From Bacteroidota bacterium (GTDB taxonomy: Bacteria > Bacteroidota > Bacteroidia > Flavobacteriales_D > Crocinitomicaceae): a stretch of DNA of 64,000 nt. Below are positions 42,766 to 51,636 of the stretch, one piece after another; position 1 is the stretch's first letter, and each line of letters starts with the position of its first letter. The translations under genes were made by a program, and so were the position numbers. Location: contig JACPUU010000011.1 of the NCBI GenBank assembly GCA_016192075.1, positions 62,001 through 126,000 of the forward strand. The letters are read 5' to 3'. Under the pieces are notes generated by a model that searched no databases, had not been told where the DNA came from, and saw only the letters and a list, made by a program, of their open reading frames with translations.

Positions 42766-43782
42766 TTACCATTCTTTCCGCAGCAAAGCGGCCTGAAGCT
42801 GTTGCATCATTTCGGCTTCATTTTTTACCTGCATCTGCAGCAAAAAAGCATGGAGTGTAGAGAGAATGGAATTGCCCTCCTGCGGTACAAAGGCCCAGCC
42901 TTTAATGGTGTTTTCAGCAATCAACAGGTTTTCAGAAACAACAATGGCGTGTGAAAAAATCCGGCCGTTAAACCCATATCGTCTGCCCTGTTCAAAAATA
43001 ATATTGGAGTCGAATTTTTGGGTTGTTGCCAGGTAGGGATTCGATTTCCAGCAGCTATCAATTTCAGCCTGCGAAAGCGGTTTTTTCAATGTTACATGAA
43101 AGCGCACTGCATGCATCAGCTGGCTCGGCGTTGTAATATCAGACGATGTCAGGTTGCATAAAACACCAACCGATTTAAACAGGTCAACCACATCAATGGC
43201 ATGGTGCGTTCCAATTTGCGGGTTGAGATGCCGCGCCACCACGTTGGCCGAAACCAGCCTTTCATGGTTCCCCAAATCTTCAGACCGGCGCACTACCACA
43301 CAGTCAGCCGACAGCAGGTTTTCAAGTCTTTTACCGGCAAGCGTTGCAAGAATAGCTGCTGTACCGTGAGTATTACATGAAACAATGTGTACAAACTTTT
43401 TGCCCGTTATTTCAGCATTATTGATTCCGGACAGAAACGAAATTCCAAACCCTTTTTCACTGCCCTGCGCTGAAATACCGCGGATGTTTTTTACGGATTC
43501 ATACAAATCACGGTTGCGCATACCTGACCCGTTTGACCCACACTCAAACACATAATCAACCCGCTGAATAATTTCACCGAACAATTCAAAACCCGGTTTC
43601 TTTTCAGGTGAAGTTAATACCACTCCCTGGGCCCTGAGATATTCCATTTCGGGCTGCTGCCAGGGTTTCAGGTTATTTTTGTTGGCATAGATTTTTGTAA
43701 TTCCAAAATCACGCTGATAGTGAATCAGCAACTGCAGAATAGTTGTGCCAATGTTTCCAATTCCGTTAACGAGTACGTTCAT
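42766..43782 (-). CDS. archaeal-type (type II) glyceraldehyde-3-phosphate dehydrogenase-like protein
   Basis: A 338-residue NAD(P)-binding protein (VNGIGNIG at 5-12). It follows archaeal GAPDH rather than bacterial GapA: catalytic Cys136 in VSCNTHGT (archaeal SCNTTG), VVRRSED (archaeal VRRGAD), HHAIDVVDLF (archaeal HHGPDVKTV), SQLMHAVRFHVTL with the catalytic His224 (archaeal TTLMH), and length. It overlaps the upstream phosphoglycosyl-transferase gene by 17 bp, so it is coupled to glycan synthesis rather than glycolysis. The real substrate could be another phosphorylated or nucleotide-linked aldehyde. Confidence 0.65.
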   Translation of the reverse strand: MNVLVNGIGNIGTTILQLLIHYQRDFGITKIYANKNNLKPWQQPEMEYLRAQGVVLTSPEKKPGFELFGEIIQRVDYVFECGSNGSGMRNRDLYESVKNIRGISAQGSEKGFGISFLSGINNAEITGKKFVHIVSCNTHGTAAILATLAGKRLENLLSADCVVVRRSEDLGNHERLVSANVVARHLNPQIGTHHAIDVVDLFKSVGVLCNLTSSDITTPSQLMHAVRFHVTLKKPLSQAEIDSCWKSNPYLATTQKFDSNIIFEQGRRYGFNGRIFSHAIVVSENLLIAENTIKGWAFVPQEGNSILSTLHAFLLQMQVKNEAEMMQQLQAALLRKEW

Positions 43783-44326
43783 TTTTCCGGTTTATGTGCA
43801 TCCACTGAACGGCTCTTTTTTTACCCACAAACAATACCGCCACAGAAGAAACTAAAATTTTAAGGTCGAAGAAAAATCCACTGCAGGCTGCGTATTTCTG
43901 ATCCAGAAACCAGCTCATTTTTTTATGACAAACGGGTGAAAGCTGTGCTAAACCGGTAATTCCGGGCCTGGCTTGCCAGCGCCTTTCATGGTAGGCATCA
44001 CCCCAGCCCAACCGTTCCACATCAGCCGGGGTTAAGGGCCGCGGACCTACAAAACTCATCTGCAGAAAAAGTATGTTCAGTAATTGCGGCAATTCATCAA
44101 GCCCGGTGCGGCGCAGCATTTTTCCCAGGCCGGTAACCTGGCTATTTTTCATGGTGCGCAGTTTGATAATTTTGAATAATCGTTTGTGTTTACCCAACCG
44201 GGCCTGAATAAAAAACGGATTCTGCCGGTCAATAACCAGAATCAGCAGCATGCAAATGACCAATACCGGTGAAACAACCAGCAAGCCTGTTAAAGCACCC
44301 AGAATATCGGTTAAACGCTTGAGCAT
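43766..44326 (-). CDS. monotopic phosphoglycosyl transferase (bacterial sugar transferase family)
   Basis: Transfers a phosphosugar from a UDP-sugar to undecaprenyl phosphate, starting a lipid-linked glycan. The 186-residue protein has an N-terminal reentrant membrane helix (DILGALTGLLVVSPVLV), the RLGKHKRLFKIIKLRTM segment, the catalytic Asp-Glu of GLDELPQLLNIL, SFVGPRPL, and RPGITGLAQ. It is a small PglC-type enzyme without the WcaJ membrane extension. A -7-like box TATCTTTA lies at 44331-44338. It overlaps the GAPDH-like gene. Confidence 0.88.
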   Translation of the reverse strand: MLKRLTDILGALTGLLVVSPVLVICMLLILVIDRQNPFFIQARLGKHKRLFKIIKLRTMKNSQVTGLGKMLRRTGLDELPQLLNILFLQMSFVGPRPLTPADVERLGWGDAYHERRWQARPGITGLAQLSPVCHKKMSWFLDQKYAACSGFFFDLKILVSSVAVLFVGKKRAVQWMHINRKNERTR

Positions 44327-44411
44327 GAAGTAAAGATAGGCGAATTTGCTACGCGCACACCTGATTATGCTGCAATCTGAAAAAAAGTGATTAAGCGGTT
44401 TTATTGACTTA

Positions 44412-44936
44412 TTATCCGTTAAGCTCCTTTACTTTTTGCTCGTATGCTGTTTCAAGTTCTTTTGAATAGCCAACCAGCGCACTGGGGAATTTTGATGCCA
44501 GGTAATTAAATATCTCTTCTACCTTTCCCTTTTTGACACTTAAGGTATACTGTTTTTTATCACGGCCCAGCATCCAGATGGTATGTGCTGTATTTCTGGC
44601 CGGACCCGATTTCACATGCGTGATGTGCTCATAATACCACAAAATGTAAGCCGGGTCATTGGAGGTAACTGCATTTACCAGCGGATGTTTTCCCTGTTTG
44701 ATTTTTAAAGACGCCCTGATGGGTATTAGCAGCATTAAAAGTCCGACCAGTATAAATATGCCGGCAAAAATAAACCCGGTTACCTTGCCCGCCGTGCCCA
44801 GCTCCTGCGCTTCAGGATCAGCACCTGAAAAAAATAACCAGACCATGAACAACCCAAAAGCCAGAACAAAAAATCCGATAATACCCATTTTTATAGCCGA
44901 GCGGTTTATCATTTTTAGAAAATCTGCATCTTGCAT
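44412..44936 (-). CDS. two-helix membrane protein of unknown function
   Basis: A 174-residue protein with two adjacent membrane helices (about 18-34 and 47-70) followed by a basic, soluble C-terminal domain of about 100 residues containing a strand-rich segment (IWMLGRDKKQYTLSVKKG). It resembles bacterial PH-like membrane-anchored domains in layout, but I cannot confirm that. Single gene. Confidence 0.5.
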   Translation of the reverse strand: MQDADFLKMINRSAIKMGIIGFFVLAFGLFMVWLFFSGADPEAQELGTAGKVTGFIFAGIFILVGLLMLLIPIRASLKIKQGKHPLVNAVTSNDPAYILWYYEHITHVKSGPARNTAHTIWMLGRDKKQYTLSVKKGKVEEIFNYLASKFPSALVGYSKELETAYEQKVKELNG

Positions 44937-45075
44937 ACAAACGTTTTCTTCAAATGTAATACGGATTTTTTTACCCTTCCCCGGTTATCAAAAATCATTT
45001 TTCTGAACGTTCTGTAAAAACTCCTGAATAATGACGCTGTTTTGGCAAAGCCTCACAAAATCATGGTCTCATTGC

Positions 45076-45894
45076 CTATAGCTGATCCATCAGATCCTGA
45101 ATCATGTCTTCACCAAAAAGGGTTTCACCCATGGCCGGATTTTTCAGGTCAACTTCTCTGAAAATAGTCTGGTCATACGGATCAAAGGCTTTGTTACCAT
45201 CACCGTCTTTGCTCACTTTCAGCAACAGGCGGTTTGATTCAGAATAGTAGAAATACGTCAGGTAAGTTTCATCTTCAGGCGTGAGCTGCGTAAAATTTGC
45301 CCCGCTCATGTCTGAAATAAACAACATGACCGGGTCACTGCTGTTATAGAGTGAATCTTCGTTGTAATCATTTTTCACCACGTCATACATAATGATGGGT
45401 TCATCTCCAAATTCATAGTGAATGGAGAACGAAATTATGTGCAGTTTTTCATCCAGCAATTTTTTGCTTTCACCGGTAAACTTGTTGTAAAAAATCAGGT
45501 TTCGGATGTCAACATTTTCAACATCCAGGTTTTCATACACCTGGTAAGAACCATAACTGTTTGAAGACAATCCCTGGTCCTGCATTTTGACATTGTAATT
45601 ATAGGTGGTTCTGCCATTGGCTTCATTCACCACTTCATCTGCCGCATAATGTTCTGTTTCGTATCCTTCTTCAGCGTCCGATCCGTTTTCCAGCTTCTTT
45701 TCGCCGTTCTGTTCAGGAACGATATACGTCATCCCTACCGGAAAAACAATTAAACTATCACTCCCATAATCGGCCGGGTCACCAATGATCAGTTGCGGTA
45801 TGGGTTTTTCCTGAGTAACCACCGTTTCTTCACTGCAAGCGGTTACCAGGGTGGCAGCAAAGCCAATAGTCAAAACGTAAAATGCATTTTTCAT
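45076..45894 (-). CDS. lipoprotein of unknown function
   Basis: A 272-residue lipoprotein: MKNAFYVLTIGFAATLVTAC with lipobox VTAC. The mature part is acidic, with tyrosine-rich beta segments and an EF-hand-like loop DGDGNKAFDPYD near residue 240. Hypothetical proteins of this pattern are common in Bacteroidota. No function is assigned. Confidence 0.6.
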   Translation of the reverse strand: MKNAFYVLTIGFAATLVTACSEETVVTQEKPIPQLIIGDPADYGSDSLIVFPVGMTYIVPEQNGEKKLENGSDAEEGYETEHYAADEVVNEANGRTTYNYNVKMQDQGLSSNSYGSYQVYENLDVENVDIRNLIFYNKFTGESKKLLDEKLHIISFSIHYEFGDEPIIMYDVVKNDYNEDSLYNSSDPVMLFISDMSGANFTQLTPEDETYLTYFYYSESNRLLLKVSKDGDGNKAFDPYDQTIFREVDLKNPAMGETLFGEDMIQDLMDQL

Positions 45895-46043
45895 AAAATC
45901 GGATTAAAGCCCGAAAGCCGTTCATTGTCAAATGAATGAAAATTCAGAGTTGTCCGCTTTTTTTTCATTTTGATTCTGATTTCTTTTAACGTTTGTTAGC
46001 AGATACCAAAAAAATTCTGGAACTTGCACCGAAGATCAACCCT

Positions 46044-47345
46044 ATGAAAAACCTGGTTCTGCTCCTACTCCTGCCACAGCTGATATATGCGCAGAATTAC
46101 GATTCTTATTTTACCGGGAATGTTACCGACATTCAGACACAACCAAATGGCGGTGTTTGCCTGATGGGTGGTGCTACTGAAGATGATAATGCCATGATCT
46201 GGTTTCTGGAGCAGGCCAATGGCGGTGATATTCTGGTATTACGCGCGTCAGGGGCTGATGGCTACAATGCGTATTTTTATACGGACTTGGGTGTTACTGT
46301 AAACTCGGTTGAATCAATTGTTTTTAATGATGCCACCGCTTCAGAAGAAGCCTATATTCAACAAAAAATTCAACAGGCTGAGGCTATCTGGTTTGCCGGC
46401 GGCGATCAATGGAACTATGTATCATACTGGCGGAATACGGCCATTGATAGTTTAATTAACCTGGCCATTTCAGAACGAAACATTGTTATTGGTGGCACAT
46501 CTGCCGGTATGGCTATTTTAGGAGCTGTTTATTTTACAGCAGAAAACGGAACGGTCACTTCTGCAACGGCACTAAACAATCCGTATGCAACAACAGCAAC
46601 CATTGACAGTGCCCATTTTTTAGACATTCCTTACATGAACCAGGTAATTACAGATACGCATTACGATAATCCGGACCGCCGGGGACGGCATTTTGTTTTT
46701 CTGGGACGGATGCTTGAAGATTATGGCATGCAGCCTTATGGAATTGCCTGCGAAGAATATGTAGCTGTTTGTGTAGACACCTCAGGTATAGCGCACGTTT
46801 ACGGCGGCTATCCGACCTACGACGAACAGGCCTACTTTATACGCCCCAATTGTGATCATGCTGATACGCCCACATCTCCGGAGGTTTGTTCACCCGGTAT
46901 GCCTTTTACGTGGTCGGCCAATCAGAATGCGCTTGCTGTTTACAAAATAAACGGTACCTCAACCGGGGCAAATTATTTTGACCTGAATACCTGGCAAACG
47001 GGCAGCGGCGGTGAATGGTACTATTGGTATGCTGAAAGCGGTACGTTGGGTACAACCTTAGTTCCGGGTTATGAATGTATCCTTTCAACAGAAGAATTAT
47101 CTACTAAGCCCGCAGGCATTTCAGTTTATCCAAATCCAACACACGAATTTATTTATATTGATTTGACCCGCCAAATTGACACAACTCATATTTCAATTTA
47201 TGATGTAGCCGGGAATCTTATCCTATCTGATATTGCCAGCCCAATTATTTTTTCGGTGGATTTGAGTGGTTTCGCAGATGGGGTTTATTTAATGAAAGTG
47301 CAAAATGAGACCTTTAATGAAGTATTGAACGTTATTAAACGGTAA
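46044..47345 (+). CDS. secreted S51 (cyanophycinase-like) peptidase with T9SS sorting domain
   Basis: A 433-residue exported protein (MKNLVLLLLLPQLIYAQ; ATG at 46044 chosen because the longer frame lacks a signal). The catalytic domain has the family features VCLMGGATEDD, AIWFAGGDQWNYVSYW, and the nucleophile Ser in GGTSAGMAILG, then THYDNPDRRGRHFVFL. Cyanophycinases release Asp-Arg dipeptides from cyanophycin; this secreted version may use external polymer or another peptide. A T9SS type A CTD ends the protein (YPNPTHEFIYIDL). Confidence 0.8.
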   Translation: MKNLVLLLLLPQLIYAQNYDSYFTGNVTDIQTQPNGGVCLMGGATEDDNAMIWFLEQANGGDILVLRASGADGYNAYFYTDLGVTVNSVESIVFNDATASEEAYIQQKIQQAEAIWFAGGDQWNYVSYWRNTAIDSLINLAISERNIVIGGTSAGMAILGAVYFTAENGTVTSATALNNPYATTATIDSAHFLDIPYMNQVITDTHYDNPDRRGRHFVFLGRMLEDYGMQPYGIACEEYVAVCVDTSGIAHVYGGYPTYDEQAYFIRPNCDHADTPTSPEVCSPGMPFTWSANQNALAVYKINGTSTGANYFDLNTWQTGSGGEWYYWYAESGTLGTTLVPGYECILSTEELSTKPAGISVYPNPTHEFIYIDLTRQIDTTHISIYDVAGNLILSDIASPIIFSVDLSGFADGVYLMKVQNETFNEVLNVIKR

Positions 47346-47408
47346 TGCAAAAAGGTATGGTATTTGAACAAGCATTAAATAATTATGCCATTCATTTTTT
47401 ATTACCCT

Positions 47409-47750
47409 TTAAAGAAAGTTATGCAATTGGCCAGGAATTATAAGCAAACAAAAGAATGAAGTAATGCAAATAACAGCATAAATTATCAGCATTTTCCTCT
47501 CTTTTATCCCAATATCTCCTAGCGATTTCAGTCTATAATAAAGTGGCATCATAACCCAAAATTTTTCATCCAACGACAACTTAAAAAACTCGGCGTTGAA
47601 GTCAAATCGAAAGGTATGTGTCCTTTTTATCCGCCCCGGGAAAGCATTGTGCAAAATTTGCATCTTTTTATTGAGCAACAGGAAAAAAGAAGAGAACATA
47701 CTTAGTGAAAGCGCAACTATTACGATAATTATGATCTCTTTTGATACCAT
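47409..47750 (-). CDS. small membrane protein of unknown function
   Basis: A 113-residue protein with two predicted membrane helices (about 5-25, 88-108) joined by a soluble loop of about 60 residues (FRFDFNAEFFKLSLDEKF). No family is recognised. It lies in an AT-rich stretch. Its promoter carries a palindromic operator, which supports its being a real, regulated gene. Confidence 0.5.
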   Translation of the reverse strand: MVSKEIIIIVIVALSLSMFSSFFLLLNKKMQILHNAFPGRIKRTHTFRFDFNAEFFKLSLDEKFWVMMPLYYRLKSLGDIGIKERKMLIIYAVICITSFFCLLIIPGQLHNFL

Positions 47751-47778
47751 TGAATAATTAAAAAATACTTTAACTGCG

Positions 47779-47810
47779 CAAAATTAACCTTATTGTACCT
47801 AAGGTACAAT
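47779..47810 (-). promoter_or_regulatory. promoter with palindromic operator for the 47409-47750 gene
   Basis: On the minus strand a TTG and TAATTTTG (47779-47786) are separated by 20 bp, matching the -33/-7 pair. The TTG lies inside a palindrome, ATTGTACCT-A-AGGTACAAT (47792-47810, 9-bp arms, 1-bp centre). A protein bound there would compete directly with sigma for the -33 element. Confidence 0.6.
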
Positions 47811-48117
47811 AGCTAGTACCATCCCCGGGGCAATAATAGAATAGAACAATGTAAATATATTGCTGTATGTTGGACTTTTGATCTTCTTTTAAAGCATACC
47901 TGCTTTTTGAGGAAACCGACAATTATTAGAGAAACAAAAGAGTATTCGGAAACAAAGCAAAGGTCTATGAGTACTGGATTCCATTCTATAGTGAGTTTTT
48001 TGGAGATTGATCTTTTTTGTTTTTGCGAAAATCGCAAATACCCCATTGCGGTTGCAAAATTCAATTTCAAAAGCCGTTTTTACTGCCGGATATTTGTCTC
48101 AACAAAATGATACACGT
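47811..48117. other. AT-rich intergenic stretch without a credible gene
   Basis: The segment is clearly richer in A+T than its neighbours. A further GTACC half-site (47816-47820) echoes the operator just upstream. A short minus-strand frame (47813-48070) has no family features. No hairpin or repeat stands out. A weak -7-like GATATTTG (48089-48096) may serve the next small gene. Confidence 0.4.
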
Positions 48118-48291
48118 ATGAACACTTCCAATTTAGATTTCAGAGGGTTTAATTCAAACCGCCGCAGTTATTATAAACGTCAGATTAAAATGCGTTTTGC
48201 ATCCAAACGTGCAACGGTAATTGCCTGGGCACTTTTTTTTGGAGTTGGCGTCGCTTACTTTATTGCCAGCCTTGTTATTGCTATTGTCTGA
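48118..48291 (+). CDS. small single-helix membrane protein
   Basis: A 57-residue protein from the ATG at 48118 (the open frame extends back to 48007 without support). A basic N-terminus (NSNRRSYYKRQIKMRFASKR) is followed by one membrane helix (VIAWALFFGVGVAYFIASLV). The basic half and single helix suggest a small inner-membrane protein. No family recognised. Confidence 0.5.
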   Translation: MNTSNLDFRGFNSNRRSYYKRQIKMRFASKRATVIAWALFFGVGVAYFIASLVIAIV

Positions 48292-48333
48292 GTGAGTACA
48301 GCAATAAACTACCGTTAAAACTTAAACTCCTTC

Positions 48334-49617
48334 TTAACTTTTGGGTGACTCCTCTTCAGGCTCATCATCAACCTCATTAACCCGAAAGGCGCTGGGTACT
48401 AAATCAGGAATGATTTTAAGTATAATCGGTAGTAACAAACTACCACCCGGCAGCAGAAAAAGACCCAGTGACGGAATGGTGCGGGCCAGATCTTTAAATT
48501 GTTTTTTGAGTTTTTCTTTTTCGTCTTTCGATAAATCTGACTTGGCTGACTTTGCAATAAGGCTCACCAGCTCTTTGCTCTGAGACAATTCCAGTGCCAG
48601 TTTATCTTTGCTGCGCCCCAGAATTTTAGCCCAGCGGTCAGTAGCACCACTCATCAGCATAGCCATGTCATTTTTGTCCTGCAGAAACGGAATTTTATCC
48701 AGGTTTTTATTGACAAAAGACTGAATAGCCACAAATGATTTATCTTTTTCTTCTTCTGCAATACCAAGTCGCGCAACCAGCCGGTTCAAAAACGCATGTT
48801 CTGAATCAACCACTTTATTATCACTCCAAACGGTTAATATGGCCAGCTCCAGAATGTAGCGGCACAGTAACCAGGATTTTTCGTATTTGAATTCAATGTC
48901 ATCGAGCGTTTTTCGGTTGTGAAAAAAGTCTTCAGCCAATTCATGACGTTCACTGTCCAGGTCAGCAGATGCAATGAAAATTTCAAAGAAATTATTCTCT
49001 TCTTCCTGTGGACTTCCGTCAACATTGGCTGCCGCAGCCACCACTTTTACCATGTCCAGCAAAACCTCCTCCCGTTTTTCACGCAGCAACCCCGGATCAG
49101 CACCAAGCTGATACTCATGGTACAGCAGTAAATCATGAAATAAGAGTGAATTATAGAGGTAACTGGTCCATATTTTATTTGCAAAACTGGATTTAATATC
49201 GACCCGCTGATCAATAATTGATTCGAGTTTTTCGTACACGGTGAGGCCTTTAAAACTCAGCCAGCTTTTTTTTGCTTTCTCCAGCTCTGTTTCTTCGTAG
49301 AAGGTTACAAAAGCCGCCAGGGATTTTTCAAGCGATTGCTGATCAAATTTTCCTTTTTGAATGTGATCTACCAATATCAACCCTTCAAGCAGCAATACTT
49401 TAAATGTTTCTTCGCTGGTCCATTTAGACAGGTACTCATCCTGCAGAAAAAGCAGTGATGTAGGGTAACCGTAAAGAATACCGGTTGGCTGAAGGTATCC
49501 GTAAATTAATTCTTCGGTACAAAGAATGGTTCCGGGGTACTTATTCAGATACTCCTCATAATTTTCCATGAGCGAGAAATACTTCTTTATCCAGCCTTTG
49601 CTACCAGGGTGTAACAT
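48334..49617 (-). CDS. TerB/LETM1-like protein (LETM1-related biofilm-associated type)
   Basis: A 427-residue protein from the ATG at 49617; a longer frame exists. The middle has a TerB-like helical domain (MVKVVAAAANVDGSPQEEEN, and VWSDNKVVDSEHAFLNRL). The end has a LETM1-like helix pair (KKQFKDLARTIPSLGLFLLP with LLLPIILKIIPDLVPSAF), matching proteins labelled LETM1-related biofilm-associated in Flavobacteria. Role unproven. It is a second TerB-type protein in this window besides 41792-42658. Confidence 0.65.
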   Translation of the reverse strand: MLHPGSKGWIKKYFSLMENYEEYLNKYPGTILCTEELIYGYLQPTGILYGYPTSLLFLQDEYLSKWTSEETFKVLLLEGLILVDHIQKGKFDQQSLEKSLAAFVTFYEETELEKAKKSWLSFKGLTVYEKLESIIDQRVDIKSSFANKIWTSYLYNSLLFHDLLLYHEYQLGADPGLLREKREEVLLDMVKVVAAAANVDGSPQEEENNFFEIFIASADLDSERHELAEDFFHNRKTLDDIEFKYEKSWLLCRYILELAILTVWSDNKVVDSEHAFLNRLVARLGIAEEEKDKSFVAIQSFVNKNLDKIPFLQDKNDMAMLMSGATDRWAKILGRSKDKLALELSQSKELVSLIAKSAKSDLSKDEKEKLKKQFKDLARTIPSLGLFLLPGGSLLLPIILKIIPDLVPSAFRVNEVDDEPEEESPKS

Positions 49618-49847
49618 GGCACAAAGATAATCAAAAGGAGGGAAGCGTGATAACGAAAACGCTATACCGTAAGCGTTAAACAAACCCTGAATTACCCCTC
49701 TTCCTTATTGGTTCCCGGCCATTCCCGTAAAGAACCGTTAAATCAACAAAACACGACTTTAACTCTACAAACAGGTCATTACTCTCATTTTCCTGAGTCA
49801 GGCTTAAAGACTGGTGTATATTTAACTGCAAACTCAAGGTCTAACTT

Positions 49848-51389
49848 ATGTCTAACAAAGCGTCAAACAGTTTATTTGAACTCATCAAGAGTTTGAATAA
49901 ATCAGAAAAAAGATACTTTAAGGTGTATTCGTCACGCCATACCATTGGTGAAGAAAACGGCTATATTAAACTCTTTGATTACATTGAAAAAATGGAATCG
50001 TATGACGAGGATATTTTGTTTAAAGACTTTAAAGGGCAGGCGCTTATTAATAAATTCTCTATTACCAAGGCACGTTTGTATGCCAACATTCTAAAAAGTC
50101 TGGATTCTTTTTACTCCAATTCATCGATTGACGCCCAGCTTTTCAGACAAATTCACAGCGCAGATATTCTCTTTAACAAAGGGCTTTACGGCCAGGCCGA
50201 AAAGCTGCTGAGCAGTGTTGAAAAGCAGGCTGAAAAATATGAACGTCTGTACTTGCTGATGGAAATCCGCAACCGGCAGAAAATGCTGCTGGAAAATAAC
50301 ATGTACACCGGAACCGATGCCACAAAACTGAATCAGTTTTACGACGAGGAAAAACAAATTCTGAAAGAAATTGAACGGTGCAACACACTCTGGCATATCA
50401 AAAGTCTGTTGTTTCATGAAATCAATCAAAAAGGAAAAATCAGGGATGAACAAACCATTCTCCAGGTAAAAGCCATTGCAGATAAACTGGATGAAACGGA
50501 TATGACCAATGCCTCTGTCAATGCACGGTACCTCTACCACCACGCCAAAGGGGCCTATTACTTTGCGCTGAACGACCTGGAATGTTCATTTCACCACCTG
50601 AAGTCAAATTTTGCGTTGATTGAGAAACATGAAATGCTGAAAGAAGACAAACCCAATTACTATTTTTCACTGCTGACCAATCTGATTCATGTTGCCACCA
50701 AATTGAAATTTTATGCAGAGGCCCGTACCTATCTTGACAAACTGAAAATGCTGCGGTCAAACGACGAATCTACCAAAACGCTTGACCTGGAGATCAAATA
50801 TTTTTCATCTGCCTATAGCCTTGAACTTTTTCTTTTAAGTGAACAGCACGATTATAAAAAAGTCATTGAACTGGTACCAAAAATTGAAGAAGGATATGCC
50901 CTTTACGGTTCACAAATCAACTCAATCCGCAAGGCGTACATTGATTTTAAAGTTGCCGTTGCTTACCTTTACCGGGGTGAATACTCCAGGTCACTTAACT
51001 GGATTAACGGTATTCTCAATGAATCTAAAATTGATCAAAAGCAGGATATTTATTGTTTCTCATTATTGATCAGCCTGATTCTTCATTACGAACTGAAAAA
51101 TACAGATTACCTGCCTTACGCACTTCATTCTGTCAAACGTTATTTCAAAAGCCGTAACCAGATTTACCAGTTTGAAGCACTCTTTCTGAAACTCATTAAC
51201 CAGCTTTCAAAATCAGAAAACTTTTTTGAGCTTGAAGACAAATTAAAACCGGTTGAAAAAGAGCTTCAGACACTCGCTAAAGACCCGAAAGAGAAAGTGG
51301 TTTTTGAGTACTTTGATTTCCTGGGCTGGGTGAAATGCAAGCTACAGCGGAAAGCTTTTTCAGAGGTTTGCATTGAGCGGAATGATTAA
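49848..51389 (+). CDS. large helical repeat protein of unknown function
   Basis: A 513-residue cytoplasmic protein without signal peptide. From about residue 90 on it consists of paired helices of TPR-like spacing (YGQAEKLLSSVEKQAEKY, YAEARTYLDKLKML, YSRSLNWINGILNES). The N-terminus (SLFELIKSLNKSEKRYFKVY) recurs in Bacteroidota hypotheticals of this type. A -7-like TATATTTA lies at 49817-49824. No enzymatic motif; probably a protein-interaction scaffold. Confidence 0.6.
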   Translation: MSNKASNSLFELIKSLNKSEKRYFKVYSSRHTIGEENGYIKLFDYIEKMESYDEDILFKDFKGQALINKFSITKARLYANILKSLDSFYSNSSIDAQLFRQIHSADILFNKGLYGQAEKLLSSVEKQAEKYERLYLLMEIRNRQKMLLENNMYTGTDATKLNQFYDEEKQILKEIERCNTLWHIKSLLFHEINQKGKIRDEQTILQVKAIADKLDETDMTNASVNARYLYHHAKGAYYFALNDLECSFHHLKSNFALIEKHEMLKEDKPNYYFSLLTNLIHVATKLKFYAEARTYLDKLKMLRSNDESTKTLDLEIKYFSSAYSLELFLLSEQHDYKKVIELVPKIEEGYALYGSQINSIRKAYIDFKVAVAYLYRGEYSRSLNWINGILNESKIDQKQDIYCFSLLISLILHYELKNTDYLPYALHSVKRYFKSRNQIYQFEALFLKLINQLSKSENFFELEDKLKPVEKELQTLAKDPKEKVVFEYFDFLGWVKCKLQRKAFSEVCIERND

Positions 51390-51403
51390 GGTCAACGCTG
51401 TAA

Positions 51404-51594
51404 GTCATTTCGAACGGAATGTAATGAAGAGAGAAATCTGCCAGCGTTTTTTACCTCAGATAAACACGAACAGATCTATCCCTGCGCCGTCGCTGTGCGC
51501 CTATGCTGACCTTGCTATGCCGTAGCGGCTGCGCGAAGGCAACGAGCTCCGGCGTAAGCATAAGCTTTAGCGCAAGCGATGCGTTCGAGATGAC
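51404..51594. repeat. intergenic repeat locus D with inverted ends (filled version)
   Basis: The segment is bounded by GTCATTTCGAACG (51404-51416) and its inverted copy CGTTCGAGATGAC (51582-51594), 12 of 13 matching. Inside, TGCGCCGTCGCTG (51483-51495) and AAGCTTT...GATGCG (51562-51583) are separated by a 66-bp module (51496-51561). At locus E the same two flanks are directly joined. The module recurs at loci A and C. Confidence 0.75.
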
Positions 51595-51636
51595 GCTTCA
51601 CAATTTTACCCCAATGTTTCCTGCCCTTTCCTAAAA

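Noticed and set aside
47813-48070. An 85-codon minus-strand frame in the AT-rich gap.
   Set aside because: It shows no signal peptide, domain or promoter, and it overlaps the weak promoter region of the small gene at 48118.
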